A DNA stretch of 64,000 nucleotides, taken from Eubacterium ruminantium (lineage in GTDB: Bacteria > Bacillota > Clostridia > Lachnospirales > Lachnospiraceae). Location of the stretch: the NCBI RefSeq assembly GCF_900167085.1, contig NZ_FUXA01000013.1, positions 16,114-80,113 on the forward strand. Direction: 5' to 3'. Positions 16,553-25,374 of this stretch are shown here, in pieces. The notes under the pieces are model-generated. The model was not told the DNA's origin, did no database searches, and saw nothing but the letters and a program-made list of their open reading frames with translations. The first letter of the stretch is position 1, and every line of letters begins with the position of its first letter. Made by a program: the position numbers and the translations under genes.

Positions 16553-17575
16553 TTACTCAATAACTTTGATCCATCCTTCAGGAGCTTCGATTCTACCCAT
16601 CTGAATTCCTGTAAGTGTATCATAAAGTTTCTTAGTCTTAGGTCCCATCTCTTCCATTCCGCTTGGGAAACAGATATCTTTACCATGGTCATTGATCTTA
16701 CCAACAGGTGAGATTACTGCAGCTGTACCGCAAAGACCACACTCATCGAAGCTTGAAAGTTCATCAAGATAAACTTCTCTTTCTTCAACTTCCATTCCAA
16801 GATAATCCTTAGCAACAACTTCGAGTGAACGACGTGTTACTGATGGAAGGATACTGTTTGACTTTGGAGTAATGAATTTATTGCCCTGAATAAATATCAT
16901 ATTTGCTCCACCTGTCTCTTCAACCTTTGTTCTGGTTGCAGGATCAAGATACATATTCTCATCGAATCCCTTCTGATGAGCATCAACGATAGCATGAAGA
17001 CTCATTGCATAATTAAGTCCTGCTTTGATATGTCCTGTTCCGTGAGGAGCTGCTCTGTCGAAATCACTAACTCTGATATAGATTGGCTTAGCGCCGCCCT
17101 TGAAATAAGGACCTACAGGAGTTGTGAGTATTCTAAACTGATATTCATCAGCCGGCTTAACACCTATAACTGAGTTTGATCCAAACATGAAAGGTCTGAT
17201 ATAAAGAGTTGCTCCTGAACCATATGGAGGTACCCATGCAGTATTAGCCTTAACAACATCAACTACTGCCTGAATAAATCTCTCCTTAGGGAAGACAGCC
17301 ATCTCAAGTCTCTTACATGTATCCATCATTCTTTCTGCATTAAGGTCAGGACGGAATGTAACGATATGTCCGTCTTCTGTTGTATATGCCTTAAGTCCTT
17401 CGAAACAAGACTGTGAATAATGAAGTACACATGCACATTCACTCATTGTAATTGTATGATCAGGTGTAAGAACACCATCATCCCATTTACCGTCTTTGAA
17501 ATTCGAAACATAACTCTTATCTGTTTGAACGTAGCCAAATCCAAGGCTTCCCCAATCAATGTCCTTCTTTTCCAT
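16553..17575 (-). CDS. ilvE: Branched-chain amino acid aminotransferase
   Basis: A 340-residue class IV PLP aminotransferase. CVLHYSQSCFEGLKAY, RPDLNAERM, GATLYIRPFMFGS, GTGHIKAGLNYAMSL (PLP lysine) and VEETGGANMIFI are family motifs. Length and the WGSLGFGYVQTDK start match the larger bacterial BCAT group (IlvE/BcaT type II). It performs the last step of valine, leucine and isoleucine synthesis, or the first of their breakdown. It is monocistronic, with its own promoter and terminator. Confidence 0.95.
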   Translation of the reverse strand: MEKKDIDWGSLGFGYVQTDKSYVSNFKDGKWDDGVLTPDHTITMSECACVLHYSQSCFEGLKAYTTEDGHIVTFRPDLNAERMMDTCKRLEMAVFPKERFIQAVVDVVKANTAWVPPYGSGATLYIRPFMFGSNSVIGVKPADEYQFRILTTPVGPYFKGGAKPIYIRVSDFDRAAPHGTGHIKAGLNYAMSLHAIVDAHQKGFDENMYLDPATRTKVEETGGANMIFIQGNKFITPKSNSILPSVTRRSLEVVAKDYLGMEVEEREVYLDELSSFDECGLCGTAAVISPVGKINDHGKDICFPSGMEEMGPKTKKLYDTLTGIQMGRIEAPEGWIKVIE

Positions 17576-17662
17576 CTCAGTTCATCTCCAATCTGAAATC
17601 ATTCTCACATCCTTTAAAATCCGTCGGATATGAGTAATCTATTGAAATACAATATACTGCTT

Positions 17663-17690
17663 ATTATATGCTCATTTTTTTGTCAGTCAA
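17663..17690 (-). promoter_or_regulatory. Promoter of ilvE
   Basis: TTGACT and TATAAT with a 16-base spacer on the minus strand. The leader is about 80 bases. No T-box signature is seen. The remainder of the gap to 17791 is AT-rich with no clear terminator for prs. Confidence 0.75.
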
Positions 17691-17791
17691 GGAAAAAGCG
17701 ATAATATTTATCAAAAAGCTGATTTTAGCCTAAAATTTCATCACATTTTTCTGATTTTCTTAATAAAATTAAGCTTGCGGTATATTATCTA

Positions 17792-18991
17792 TTATGCTTC
17801 GTAGTTATCTGAAATAGTATGCTTCTCTTTATATTCAGAGATACGAGCCTGAATTCTTTCTGACTGATCAAGAAGATCGCTTATACTTGCATCATGGTTG
17901 ATATGATCGATAAGATATGCGATATATTTGCTCATATCAGCTGATTCATACCAGTCACGCTCAAAGAGTTCAGGTTTCTGATAAGTTACATTTGTTGTGA
18001 TAACTTTCTCAATGATTCCTTCCTTCTTAGCTGCATCGAATACATCAAGACCTGCAGTGAAGAGACCGAAAGTAGCAAGACAATAAACTCTGTTTGCCTT
18101 TCTCTTCTTAAGCTCTCTTGCAACATCAAGCATACTTTCACCTGAAGCGATCATATCATCGATAATAATTACATCCTTACCTTCAACATCATCACCAAGG
18201 AATTCATGTGCAACGATAGGATTCTTACCATTAACAACTCTTGTATAATCTCTTCTCTTATAGAACATTCCGACATCAACGCCAAAATGGTTTGCAAAAT
18301 AAATTGCTCTATGCATAGCGCCTTCATCAGGGCTTATGATCATAAGATGATCGGAATCAAGCTTAAGGTCCGGTGTTGTCTTAAGGAGACATTTAATGAA
18401 CTGATATGTTGGCATTACATTTTCAAATCCACTTACCGGTATAGCATTCTGAACACGAGGATCATGTGCATCGAAAGTAATGATATTTTCAACGCCCATT
18501 CCTACAAGCTCCTGAAGTGCAAGCGCACAGTCAAGTGACTCACGGTTAGTTCTCTTATGCTGTCTGCTTTCATAAAGGAATGGCATGATAACATTGATTC
18601 TTCTTGCCTTTCCTCCGATTGCAGCAATTATCCTCTTAAGATCCTGAAAATGATCATCAGGGGACATTGGCTTAACTATTCCGCACTGACTATATTCAAT
18701 ACTGTAATTCCCAACATCTACCATAAGGAAAACATCTTTACCACGGATAGATCCCTTAAGAGTTCCTTTTGCTTCTCCCGATGCAAATCTTGGACAATCT
18801 GACTTAAGAAGAAATGTTTCCTGCTCATAACCATCAAAGATAATACTCTCCTTTGGCTCTTTAACAAGTCTTGCCTTTCTCCATTTAACCAGATATTTAT
18901 CTACCTTCTTACCTAAATTACAACAACTTTCAAGTGGTAAAAGTCCGAGCTGTCCAACAGGAATAGTACTGAGTTTGCTTGCGTCTGGCAT
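17792..18991 (-). CDS. prs: Ribose-phosphate pyrophosphokinase, long divergent form
   Basis: A 399-residue protein. An in-frame TTG lies at 19006, but the ATG at 18991 follows GGAGG at proper distance. The PRPP-binding loop DVIIIDDMIASGESM near residue 280 and the N-terminal RRINVIMPFLYESRQHKRTNRESLDCALALQEL match PRPP synthetase. Typical Prs has about 315 residues; this one has an N-terminal extension of 60-80 residues. It makes PRPP from ribose 5-phosphate and ATP. It lies 60 bases after dnaC. Another prs could exist elsewhere. Confidence 0.85.
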   Translation of the reverse strand: MPDASKLSTIPVGQLGLLPLESCCNLGKKVDKYLVKWRKARLVKEPKESIIFDGYEQETFLLKSDCPRFASGEAKGTLKGSIRGKDVFLMVDVGNYSIEYSQCGIVKPMSPDDHFQDLKRIIAAIGGKARRINVIMPFLYESRQHKRTNRESLDCALALQELVGMGVENIITFDAHDPRVQNAIPVSGFENVMPTYQFIKCLLKTTPDLKLDSDHLMIISPDEGAMHRAIYFANHFGVDVGMFYKRRDYTRVVNGKNPIVAHEFLGDDVEGKDVIIIDDMIASGESMLDVARELKKRKANRVYCLATFGLFTAGLDVFDAAKKEGIIEKVITTNVTYQKPELFERDWYESADMSKYIAYLIDHINHDASISDLLDQSERIQARISEYKEKHTISDNYEA

Positions 18992-19051
18992 TTTTTTATC
19001 CTCCAATTAAAAATACATATGGTTATTTATTTATAAACCTTCCCGAGATAA

Positions 19052-20071
19052 TCAGTGCCTCTCAAGAAGACGTTTCTTTTTGACCATCCTGATATTTGCT
19101 CCGAAGATATTGAAGAAATCATAATTCTCCGCTATTCTTCCCGCAAATCTCTCAGTGTAATTTTCTTTTATACCTTTTATATCAAGATTAGAAGAAATGA
19201 TAGTCGACTTACCTGAAATAATCCTGTCATTAACAACTCTGAATAACTGAGTTACGCTTTGTCTGTTAACCGATTCTGTTCCCAGGTCATCAATTATAAG
19301 AAGATCTGCATTAAAGAGAAATTCGTATCTTGCTTTTTTCTCTTTATCATCATACTCTTCTTCATTCCTTCTGAAGAGGTAACCGTTGATTACGTCCTCA
19401 ACCATTCCCCCTGCTGTAAGATAAAACACACTGTGCCCTTCGTCAAGTATTTCTTTTGCGATGCAATTTGTTAAAAATGTTTTTCCTCTGCCCGTTTCAC
19501 CAAAAATTATGATATTTTGACTTGTATCACCAAATTTTTTTATGAATTCTTTTGATTTAGCCAAAATATTCTGTATATTTTCATATGGAGAAACTTTTTC
19601 ATCTTCAAGGCGTTCTTGCCTGTAATAACTCATATCAAAAGTTGAAAAATTCTCCTGCTCAAGTCTGTCACTGATATTTGACTCCAGATATCTCGCTTCA
19701 ACAATTAACTGTTTTAAGCATTTACATTTTTCATTTCCGATATATCCTTCGTCTTTACAAAGATTACAAACATATCTTCTCTCAAGATAATTCTCATCAT
19801 AACCGTTTTTGATAAGAATATTCTTCTTTTTCTCAGACAGTTCGGAATTTCTCTTTTCAAGTTCCGCAAGGAATGCTATATCATTTCCGGTTCCCTTAAC
19901 CTTCTTTCGAATAGCCATAAGAGTGCCGTTTCTAAGCTCATCGTCAATCTCTTTTATCTCAGGAAGCTTTTCGTAAAGCGCTTCTCTTCTTTCACGAAGA
20001 TCCCTTGCACTGTCATTCCTTCTTCTATCCAGTTTTTTCAGGATTTCATCCATATCGAAAGTATAACTCAT
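19052..20071 (-). CDS. dnaC: DnaC/DnaI-like replicative helicase loader
   Basis: A 339-residue AAA+ protein. A coiled N-terminus is followed by a zinc-binding cluster (Cys102, Cys105, Cys116, Cys118), Walker A GETGRGKT (191-198) and Walker B LLIIDDLG. Sensor and arginine-finger areas follow (TIISSNL, ERFAGRI). It should load the DnaB helicase at origins or restart sites. Its ATG overlaps the TAA of the DnaD-like gene by one base, so the pair is translationally coupled. Confidence 0.9.
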   Translation of the reverse strand: MSYTFDMDEILKKLDRRRNDSARDLRERREALYEKLPEIKEIDDELRNGTLMAIRKKVKGTGNDIAFLAELEKRNSELSEKKKNILIKNGYDENYLERRYVCNLCKDEGYIGNEKCKCLKQLIVEARYLESNISDRLEQENFSTFDMSYYRQERLEDEKVSPYENIQNILAKSKEFIKKFGDTSQNIIIFGETGRGKTFLTNCIAKEILDEGHSVFYLTAGGMVEDVINGYLFRRNEEEYDDKEKKARYEFLFNADLLIIDDLGTESVNRQSVTQLFRVVNDRIISGKSTIISSNLDIKGIKENYTERFAGRIAENYDFFNIFGANIRMVKKKRLLERH

Positions 20072-21219
20072 TATTTGTTATTTACCTCTTTAATATACAT
20101 CTCAGTAAGTTCATCCCACTCATCATCCGTGCTGGACTGTTTATAATTTCCAAAGGTCCCGAGTCTTGTCTCTGACCCTGCAGCCTTCTTCTTACTTCTG
20201 GTATATTTCTCATCAGATATCTCAACATCCTTAGGTGTTTTGATTCCTTCTTTACGCCATCTGTCGAGGATGGTATTTACATAGGCAAATGATGCAGAAT
20301 TAGGTCTCGATATGATAGCTCTGCTGCATGCTGCCGCGATCATCTCTTCATCAAACCCAAATTCACTCTGCCATACTTTTATAAACTTTATCTCTGAAGG
20401 AGTAGGAACAACTCTGTTGGCAATTCCCAGTTCCTTAAAAATTCTTCTGTACAGCGAATTAAATGAATCCGTATATGTCTTAGCTTCTTCTCTATTCTTG
20501 AAGCCTTTTCCGTACCAGTCAATAGCAACCTTCTCAACGTATGATGCCTTAGTCTTTCCTATAGTTGCACAGTGCTCTAAAAGATATTCTATCACATCTA
20601 CAGGAAGTTTTAATTCATCAAATATATATATAAGCATATTTACATCGGACTGAGCGAGTTCTCTGTTAAAATATGCTTCAGCCTGGCCCATAATGTCTCT
20701 AAATGCTTCATCTGTCAGTTTGTTATTGATATCCTTGGCATTAAGTTTCTTCTTTTCAGGAACCGAAACTTCTTCCTCTTCAACGCCTCCGGAAATGTGA
20801 TCCACCTCACTGATATTATGTCTGTCTATACTTCTGACATTATCTTTCTTTTCCTCAACGTTTTTATCTTCCTCAAGCATTGATACCGCAAAATCAAGTT
20901 CTTCATCATCATGAATCTTAACCGGAGCTTCTATATTCTTAAGGATTATTCCTGTAATAGCTCCTTTTGTATCATATGTAAAACTTAAAATCCCTTGACT
21001 GATCCAATACCTTATCGCCCTGCAAACATCCTTATCTGTACACTGGAAATAATCAGCAATATCACTTACCGAAACCGGTCTGCCACATGAATAAAGACGA
21101 ACAAGATAAAGGTACACTTTTACAAAGTCACCATTTGCGTCCGCCATATAATAATCAATAAAATTATTCGATATTTCTGAAAATGTTTCCTTCTTTTCTG
21201 TTGAAATAGTAATGTTCAT
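20071..21219 (-). CDS. DnaD/DnaB-domain primosome protein
   Basis: A 382-residue protein. The ATG at 21219 is preferred over one six codons upstream because GGAGAAGG lies correctly before it. The N-terminal winged helix (FVKVYLYLVRLYSCGRPVSVSDIADYFQ) is followed by an acidic linker and two DnaD-type domains, the last with YVNTILDRWRKEGIKTPKDV, close to the YxxxI motif. Such proteins remodel origin DNA and recruit the helicase loader. The gene heads the dnaD-dnaC pair. Confidence 0.88.
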   Translation of the reverse strand: MNITISTEKKETFSEISNNFIDYYMADANGDFVKVYLYLVRLYSCGRPVSVSDIADYFQCTDKDVCRAIRYWISQGILSFTYDTKGAITGIILKNIEAPVKIHDDEELDFAVSMLEEDKNVEEKKDNVRSIDRHNISEVDHISGGVEEEEVSVPEKKKLNAKDINNKLTDEAFRDIMGQAEAYFNRELAQSDVNMLIYIFDELKLPVDVIEYLLEHCATIGKTKASYVEKVAIDWYGKGFKNREEAKTYTDSFNSLYRRIFKELGIANRVVPTPSEIKFIKVWQSEFGFDEEMIAAACSRAIISRPNSASFAYVNTILDRWRKEGIKTPKDVEISDEKYTRSKKKAAGSETRLGTFGNYKQSSTDDEWDELTEMYIKEVNNK

Positions 21220-21348
21220 TTCCCACGCCTTCTCCATTTGTCATAATCACTTTTCCAACTTTTACAGTTTCGAATCTCATGATCATACCCCTCATGAAAA
21301 GCCTTTATTTTCAGCATTTTCGAAACATTCTCGGAAAAAAGTGTTTTA

Positions 21349-21376
21349 AGTATAACATAACAAAAACCTTTTGCAA
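21349..21376 (-). promoter_or_regulatory. Promoter of the dnaD-dnaC operon
   Basis: TTGCAA and TATACT with a 16-base spacer; TGT before TATACT gives an extended -10. The leader is about 125 bases. It lies 36 bases from the first DnaA-box-like site. Confidence 0.7.
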
Positions 21377-21411
21377 GTTCCCCAAACGCCTCAAGGTATC
21401 TACATAAATTT

Positions 21412-21563
21412 TGTGGAAACTGTTGATAATGTTGATTTATTGATCATAAAAAATCGTCGGATGTCGCGTTTTACGAGTTTTATCAAAATTAGTCTGACAA
21501 ATCCTTATTGTTGATAAAAACAAAAATCATTCGCCGGATATCAGCGAATGATTTTGTGGATAT
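21412..21563. promoter_or_regulatory. Cluster of DnaA-box-like 9-mers upstream of dnaD-dnaC
   Basis: Against the consensus TTATCCACA, the minus strand has TTATCAACA at 21421-21429 and at 21509-21517 (8 of 9 each), ATATCCACA at 21555-21563 (8 of 9) and a weaker GTTTCCACA at 21412-21420. They surround the murC terminator. AT-rich DNA yields some matches by chance, so the role as a DnaA site is inference. Confidence 0.4.
21523..21555 (-). terminator. Terminator of murC
   Basis: A perfect 12-bp stem, AAAATCATTCGC/GCGAATGATTTT, with a 9-base loop is followed by TTGTTTTTATC on the minus strand, 18 bases after the murC stop. Confidence 0.9.
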
Positions 21564-21572
21564 TGTTGAAAA

Positions 21573-22955
21573 CTATTTTTTCACCAGTGAAACGCCTACA
21601 GAATCGATATTTCCTGCTCCCATAGTTATTAACAAATCATTTTCTTTTGAATTTTCTCTAAAATATTTTTCTATTGACAAAAAATCGCCTAAATATACTG
21701 CATCAGTACCTTTTTTTCTGATAAGATTCTCAAGATCTTTAGACGAAACTGTGCCGTCATCCTTCTCTCTTGCAGCATAAATGTCAGCTAAAATGATATG
21801 ATCGGCAGCGCTTAATGCTTCAGCAAACTCATGAAGGTGCGCTTTTGTTCTTGAATATGTATGTGGCTGGAAAGCAACCCAAAGGTCGCCCTTCTTAATA
21901 CTGTTGGCAACTTTTAAAGTTGCAGCTATCTCTGTCGGATGATGTGCATAATCATCTACAACAACTGCACCCTTTTCAGTTGTTCCCTTATAATCAAATC
22001 TTCTTTCGGCACTCTTACAATTTAAAAGGCCTTCTTTAAGTTCATCAACAGACATACCAAGTTCTGTTGCAGCAGCAATTACAGATAATGAATTCACTGC
22101 ATTATGAACACCTGTTACATTAAGTGTAAAACGGCCAAGCTCCTGTCCGTTCTTTACAACTGTATATGATGGATGTCCCAATGGATCAAGGCTTATATCC
22201 TTGGCAACATAATCATTTTTATCCTTTGTTCCGAAAGATATAACTTTGCATTTTGCTGTTGATACTATCTTATCATAGCAGTCCATATCACCGTTGATAA
22301 TAAGAACACCGCCATTAGTAACCTTTGTTGCAAATACTCTGAATGACTCAACGATATTATCAAAATTCTTGAAGAAATCAAGATGATCATTGTCTACATT
22401 TAAAATAATACTGATAAATGGATTGAATGAATGATAACTATTGGTATATTCGCAAGCCTCTGTTACAAAGTAATCAGATCTTCCGACTCTGATATTACCG
22501 CCGATGCTATCAAGTATTCCTCCGATAGAAACTGTCGGATCCTTCTCACCTGCAAGAAGTACACTTGTCATCATAGCTGTAGTTGTAGTTTTACCATGAG
22601 TTCCTGCAACTGCTATGCTGTACTTATAAAATGACATTATCTGTCCGAGAAGCTGTGCTCTTGTAAGCATCTCTATTCCTCTTTTTACTGCTTCGCGGAA
22701 CTCTTCATTATCTTCTCTGATTGCAGCTGTATATACGATTACATCGATATCATCTGTGATATTCTCAGCAACCTGTCCTATCTTAACGGTTGCCCCTCTC
22801 TCAACGAGCATTTTTGTAATATCTGATTCTTTCATATCTGAGCCTGATACTTTGAATCCTTCTTTCAAAAGGATTTCAGCAAGTCCGCTCATGCTTATGC
22901 CGCCTATTCCCATAAAATAGATATGGCAAGGCTTCTTAAAATCTACCTGATACAT
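21573..22955 (-). CDS. murC: UDP-N-acetylmuramate-L-alanine ligase
   Basis: A 460-residue Mur ligase. GIGGISMSGLAEILL (UDP-binding domain), AGTHGKTTTTAMM (ATP loop) and VVDDYAHHPTEI are MurC signatures. It adds L-alanine to UDP-MurNAc in the cytoplasm, the first step of the stem peptide. The gene is monocistronic with its own promoter and terminator. A strong hairpin lies 17 bases before the start. Confidence 0.97.
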   Translation of the reverse strand: MYQVDFKKPCHIYFMGIGGISMSGLAEILLKEGFKVSGSDMKESDITKMLVERGATVKIGQVAENITDDIDVIVYTAAIREDNEEFREAVKRGIEMLTRAQLLGQIMSFYKYSIAVAGTHGKTTTTAMMTSVLLAGEKDPTVSIGGILDSIGGNIRVGRSDYFVTEACEYTNSYHSFNPFISIILNVDNDHLDFFKNFDNIVESFRVFATKVTNGGVLIINGDMDCYDKIVSTAKCKVISFGTKDKNDYVAKDISLDPLGHPSYTVVKNGQELGRFTLNVTGVHNAVNSLSVIAAATELGMSVDELKEGLLNCKSAERRFDYKGTTEKGAVVVDDYAHHPTEIAATLKVANSIKKGDLWVAFQPHTYSRTKAHLHEFAEALSAADHIILADIYAAREKDDGTVSSKDLENLIRKKGTDAVYLGDFLSIEKYFRENSKENDLLITMGAGNIDSVGVSLVKK

Positions 22956-22971
22956 ATTTATATCCTCTCTA

Positions 22972-23003
22972 AAGAAGGGTAAGCCCTTAAACTTACCCTT
23001 CTT
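22972..23003 (-). other. Hairpin next to the murC ribosome binding site
   Basis: A perfect 12-bp stem, AAGAAGGGTAAG/CTTACCCTTCTT, with an 8-base loop ends 16 bases upstream of the murC ATG and is followed by TTTAGAGAGG, which holds the binding site. The T run is only three, so it may be a terminator of the Shango operon, a 5' stabiliser or an attenuator of murC. Confidence 0.6.
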
Positions 23004-23083
23004 TCCTTCTTAGCAAATAGTCATACCACAGCCCGGTAAAGGCTATATACCGAAACTGTATACATAATTATTAACAACTAAAT

Positions 23084-23112
23084 ATATTATCACTTTAGTT
23101 ATCTTACGACAA
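23084..23112 (-). promoter_or_regulatory. Probable murC promoter
   Basis: TTGTCG and TAATAT with a 17-base spacer on the minus strand. It lies between the sngC stop and the hairpin, giving a leader of about 120 bases. Confidence 0.6.
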
Positions 23113-23143
23113 CCATATTTTACTTTTGCCGGGGACATTACGA

Positions 23144-25351
23144 TCAGTCAAATAGATGTATAATTTCCTTCTTATCAAGTACTCCTTCCGCAAAACCTTT
23201 TTTTATAAGTTCAGGCGGAAGATATTCATCATATTTCTCAAAAAGAGGCAATTCTTTAGGAAAGATAAGTTCCAGCATATCGAAATCATTCTGAGTCTCT
23301 TCCTTAAGGATTCTATAAAATTCTTCTCTGCCGGCTCTCATATTAAAAACCATAAAGAAAGGTTTTGATGAATCAAAATTACTTATGCCAAGCTTTTTGG
23401 CACATTTAAGTCTTATTATCCTTTCAAGTGTCATAAATGAATATGTTCCCACCCATGGCATAAAACACCATTTTGCGCCGCCAAGATTAAAGAGCATTTC
23501 TTTCATAACATCCTTATCTTTAAACATGTCTATCGCCTTTTCAAGACGACTTAAAGCATTCTTCTTAAGATATGGATAACTTCTTCTTTCACAAAGTACC
23601 CTTCTCATTCTTTGAAGCACTTTCGTATGAAGGTCTCCCGGACACTCACCAAAATAGGCAGGCACATCTCCCTTAACCTTGGTGCAGTACACACTATGCC
23701 TTTTATGATCCACCATAAGGACTGTCCACACTCGCCCCGCTATAGCAATCTTCTCACCAACAGGCGGTGGAGCAACTATGGTTCCAAGCTCCTCGTATTC
23801 ATTTCTTACAGAATATTCCTCGCTTTCTTTGAATACTCCGTAAAACTTAAATGAATTAACGATCTTCTCACCCTGAAGACCCACTATAAGACCGCCTTCA
23901 GCAGTTTTCTCAATATGATCGTTTTTAACAAGATATTGAAGCATTACTTTAAAATCATCCAGAGATATCCTATGAAAGTATTTCAAAGTAAGAACCCTTC
24001 TTGCCAACTCACCCGGGGTAAGTTCTCCACATGACATAAGAGTACTCATGGTCTGATGATAAAGCAAACTAAACGGGAGCCTGTCCAGTCTCGGAGGTTC
24101 AACCCATTTTTCTTCCACATATAACTGAATAAGGGCAATAGCCTGAAGCAGTTTCCAAGGGATATTCACCGGAAGCATTGCTCTTTCTTCCACTTCATCT
24201 TCCCTGATAACAAACCACATTTCAGGCGGAAGATTTCTTCTTCCCGTTCTTCCCATTCTCTGTAAAAATGAAGAAACTGTCCACGGTGCATCTATCTGAA
24301 ATGCTCTTTCAAGCTTTCCTATATCAATACCGAGTTCCAGCGTTGCAGTGGTAACCGTCGACTGCATCATATCATCATCTTTCATGATCATCTCCGCCGT
24401 CTCTCTTAAAGCCGCAGAGATATTTCCATGATGTATCTGGAATCTTTCCGGTTCATTTAATAATTCCGAATAACGTCTGAGCGTCGAAGTAACAACTTCA
24501 CTTTCCTCTCTTGAATTTGAAAATATAAGACATTTCCTGCCTTTGGTATTATCAAATATATATCGATATGATGGTTCAAACGCATCCTCTATACCGGCTT
24601 CTTGTTCTGTACCGGCTTCTTTATCAGCAGAACTTTCTCCATCCTTACCGCTTTTGATATAAAAATGCTCTACAGAAACTCTCCACTTTGCGCCTTTTGC
24701 TTCTATAGTAGGAATAATGGTTCCGCGCCCGGTTCCTTCTGCAAGAAATCTACCTACAGTTTCCGGTTCACCTATAGTAGCCGAAAGTCCTATTCTTCTC
24801 GGATTAACTCCAGCGGCTCTGCAGAGCCTTTCGATAAGGCAAAGCGTCTGGCCGCCTCTATCACCTCTTAATAAAGAATGCACCTCGTCAATAACTATAA
24901 ATCTGAGATCACCGAATAATTTGGACAGCACCGACGACTTTCTCATAAGCATAGCTTCCAATGATTCCGGAGTAATCTGCAAAATGCCCGATGGATTCTT
25001 GATCAGTTTATGCTTATGACTCATAGCAACATCGCCATGCCAATGCCATACAGGAATATCCGCTTCATCGCATAATTCATTCAATCTTTCAAACTGATCA
25101 TTTATAAGTGCCTTAAGAGGACCTATATATATACAGCCGACCGAAGAAGGCATATCTTCAGAAAATAGAGTGATTATAGGAAAAAATGCAGCTTCGGTTT
25201 TACCCGCAGCAGTGGATGCAGAGATAAGAACATTTTCATCCGTATTGAAAATAGCATCGCCTGCCGCGACCTGAACAGCCCGGAGATTTTCCCATTCATT
25301 TCTATATATATAATCCTGCACAAATGGTGCATATCTTTCAAATATCGACAT
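23144..25351 (-). CDS. sngC: Shango system helicase, Lhr-like superfamily 2
   Basis: A 735-residue DEAD/DEAH-type helicase. Walker A is SASTAAGKTE (44-53), motif II is DEVH (155-158), motif III is SAT (190-192), and QRMGRTGRR is motif VI. The order resembles Lhr and BREX BrxHI-type helicases, with a winged-helix-rich C-terminus. An acidic insert near residue 245 (EAGTEQEAGIEDA) is not in the core. It is the last of three genes, 23 bases after sngB. In published Shango systems the set is TerB-domain protein, ATPase and helicase, and all three are needed for phage defence. Nearest alternative: an orphan BREX-type helicase. Confidence 0.85.
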   Translation of the reverse strand: MSIFERYAPFVQDYIYRNEWENLRAVQVAAGDAIFNTDENVLISASTAAGKTEAAFFPIITLFSEDMPSSVGCIYIGPLKALINDQFERLNELCDEADIPVWHWHGDVAMSHKHKLIKNPSGILQITPESLEAMLMRKSSVLSKLFGDLRFIVIDEVHSLLRGDRGGQTLCLIERLCRAAGVNPRRIGLSATIGEPETVGRFLAEGTGRGTIIPTIEAKGAKWRVSVEHFYIKSGKDGESSADKEAGTEQEAGIEDAFEPSYRYIFDNTKGRKCLIFSNSREESEVVTSTLRRYSELLNEPERFQIHHGNISAALRETAEMIMKDDDMMQSTVTTATLELGIDIGKLERAFQIDAPWTVSSFLQRMGRTGRRNLPPEMWFVIREDEVEERAMLPVNIPWKLLQAIALIQLYVEEKWVEPPRLDRLPFSLLYHQTMSTLMSCGELTPGELARRVLTLKYFHRISLDDFKVMLQYLVKNDHIEKTAEGGLIVGLQGEKIVNSFKFYGVFKESEEYSVRNEYEELGTIVAPPPVGEKIAIAGRVWTVLMVDHKRHSVYCTKVKGDVPAYFGECPGDLHTKVLQRMRRVLCERRSYPYLKKNALSRLEKAIDMFKDKDVMKEMLFNLGGAKWCFMPWVGTYSFMTLERIIRLKCAKKLGISNFDSSKPFFMVFNMRAGREEFYRILKEETQNDFDMLELIFPKELPLFEKYDEYLPPELIKKGFAEGVLDKKEIIHLFD

Positions 25352-25374
25352 ATTAAATCCTCTATGAAATATCT

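Noticed and set aside
17576..17791. T-box riboswitch before ilvE
   Set aside because: No AGGGTGG-type T-box core or specifier stem could be found in the short leader.
21412..21563. Chromosomal origin of replication
   Set aside because: dnaA, dnaN, gyrB and rpmH are absent and the box cluster is small; a regulatory or chance site is more likely.
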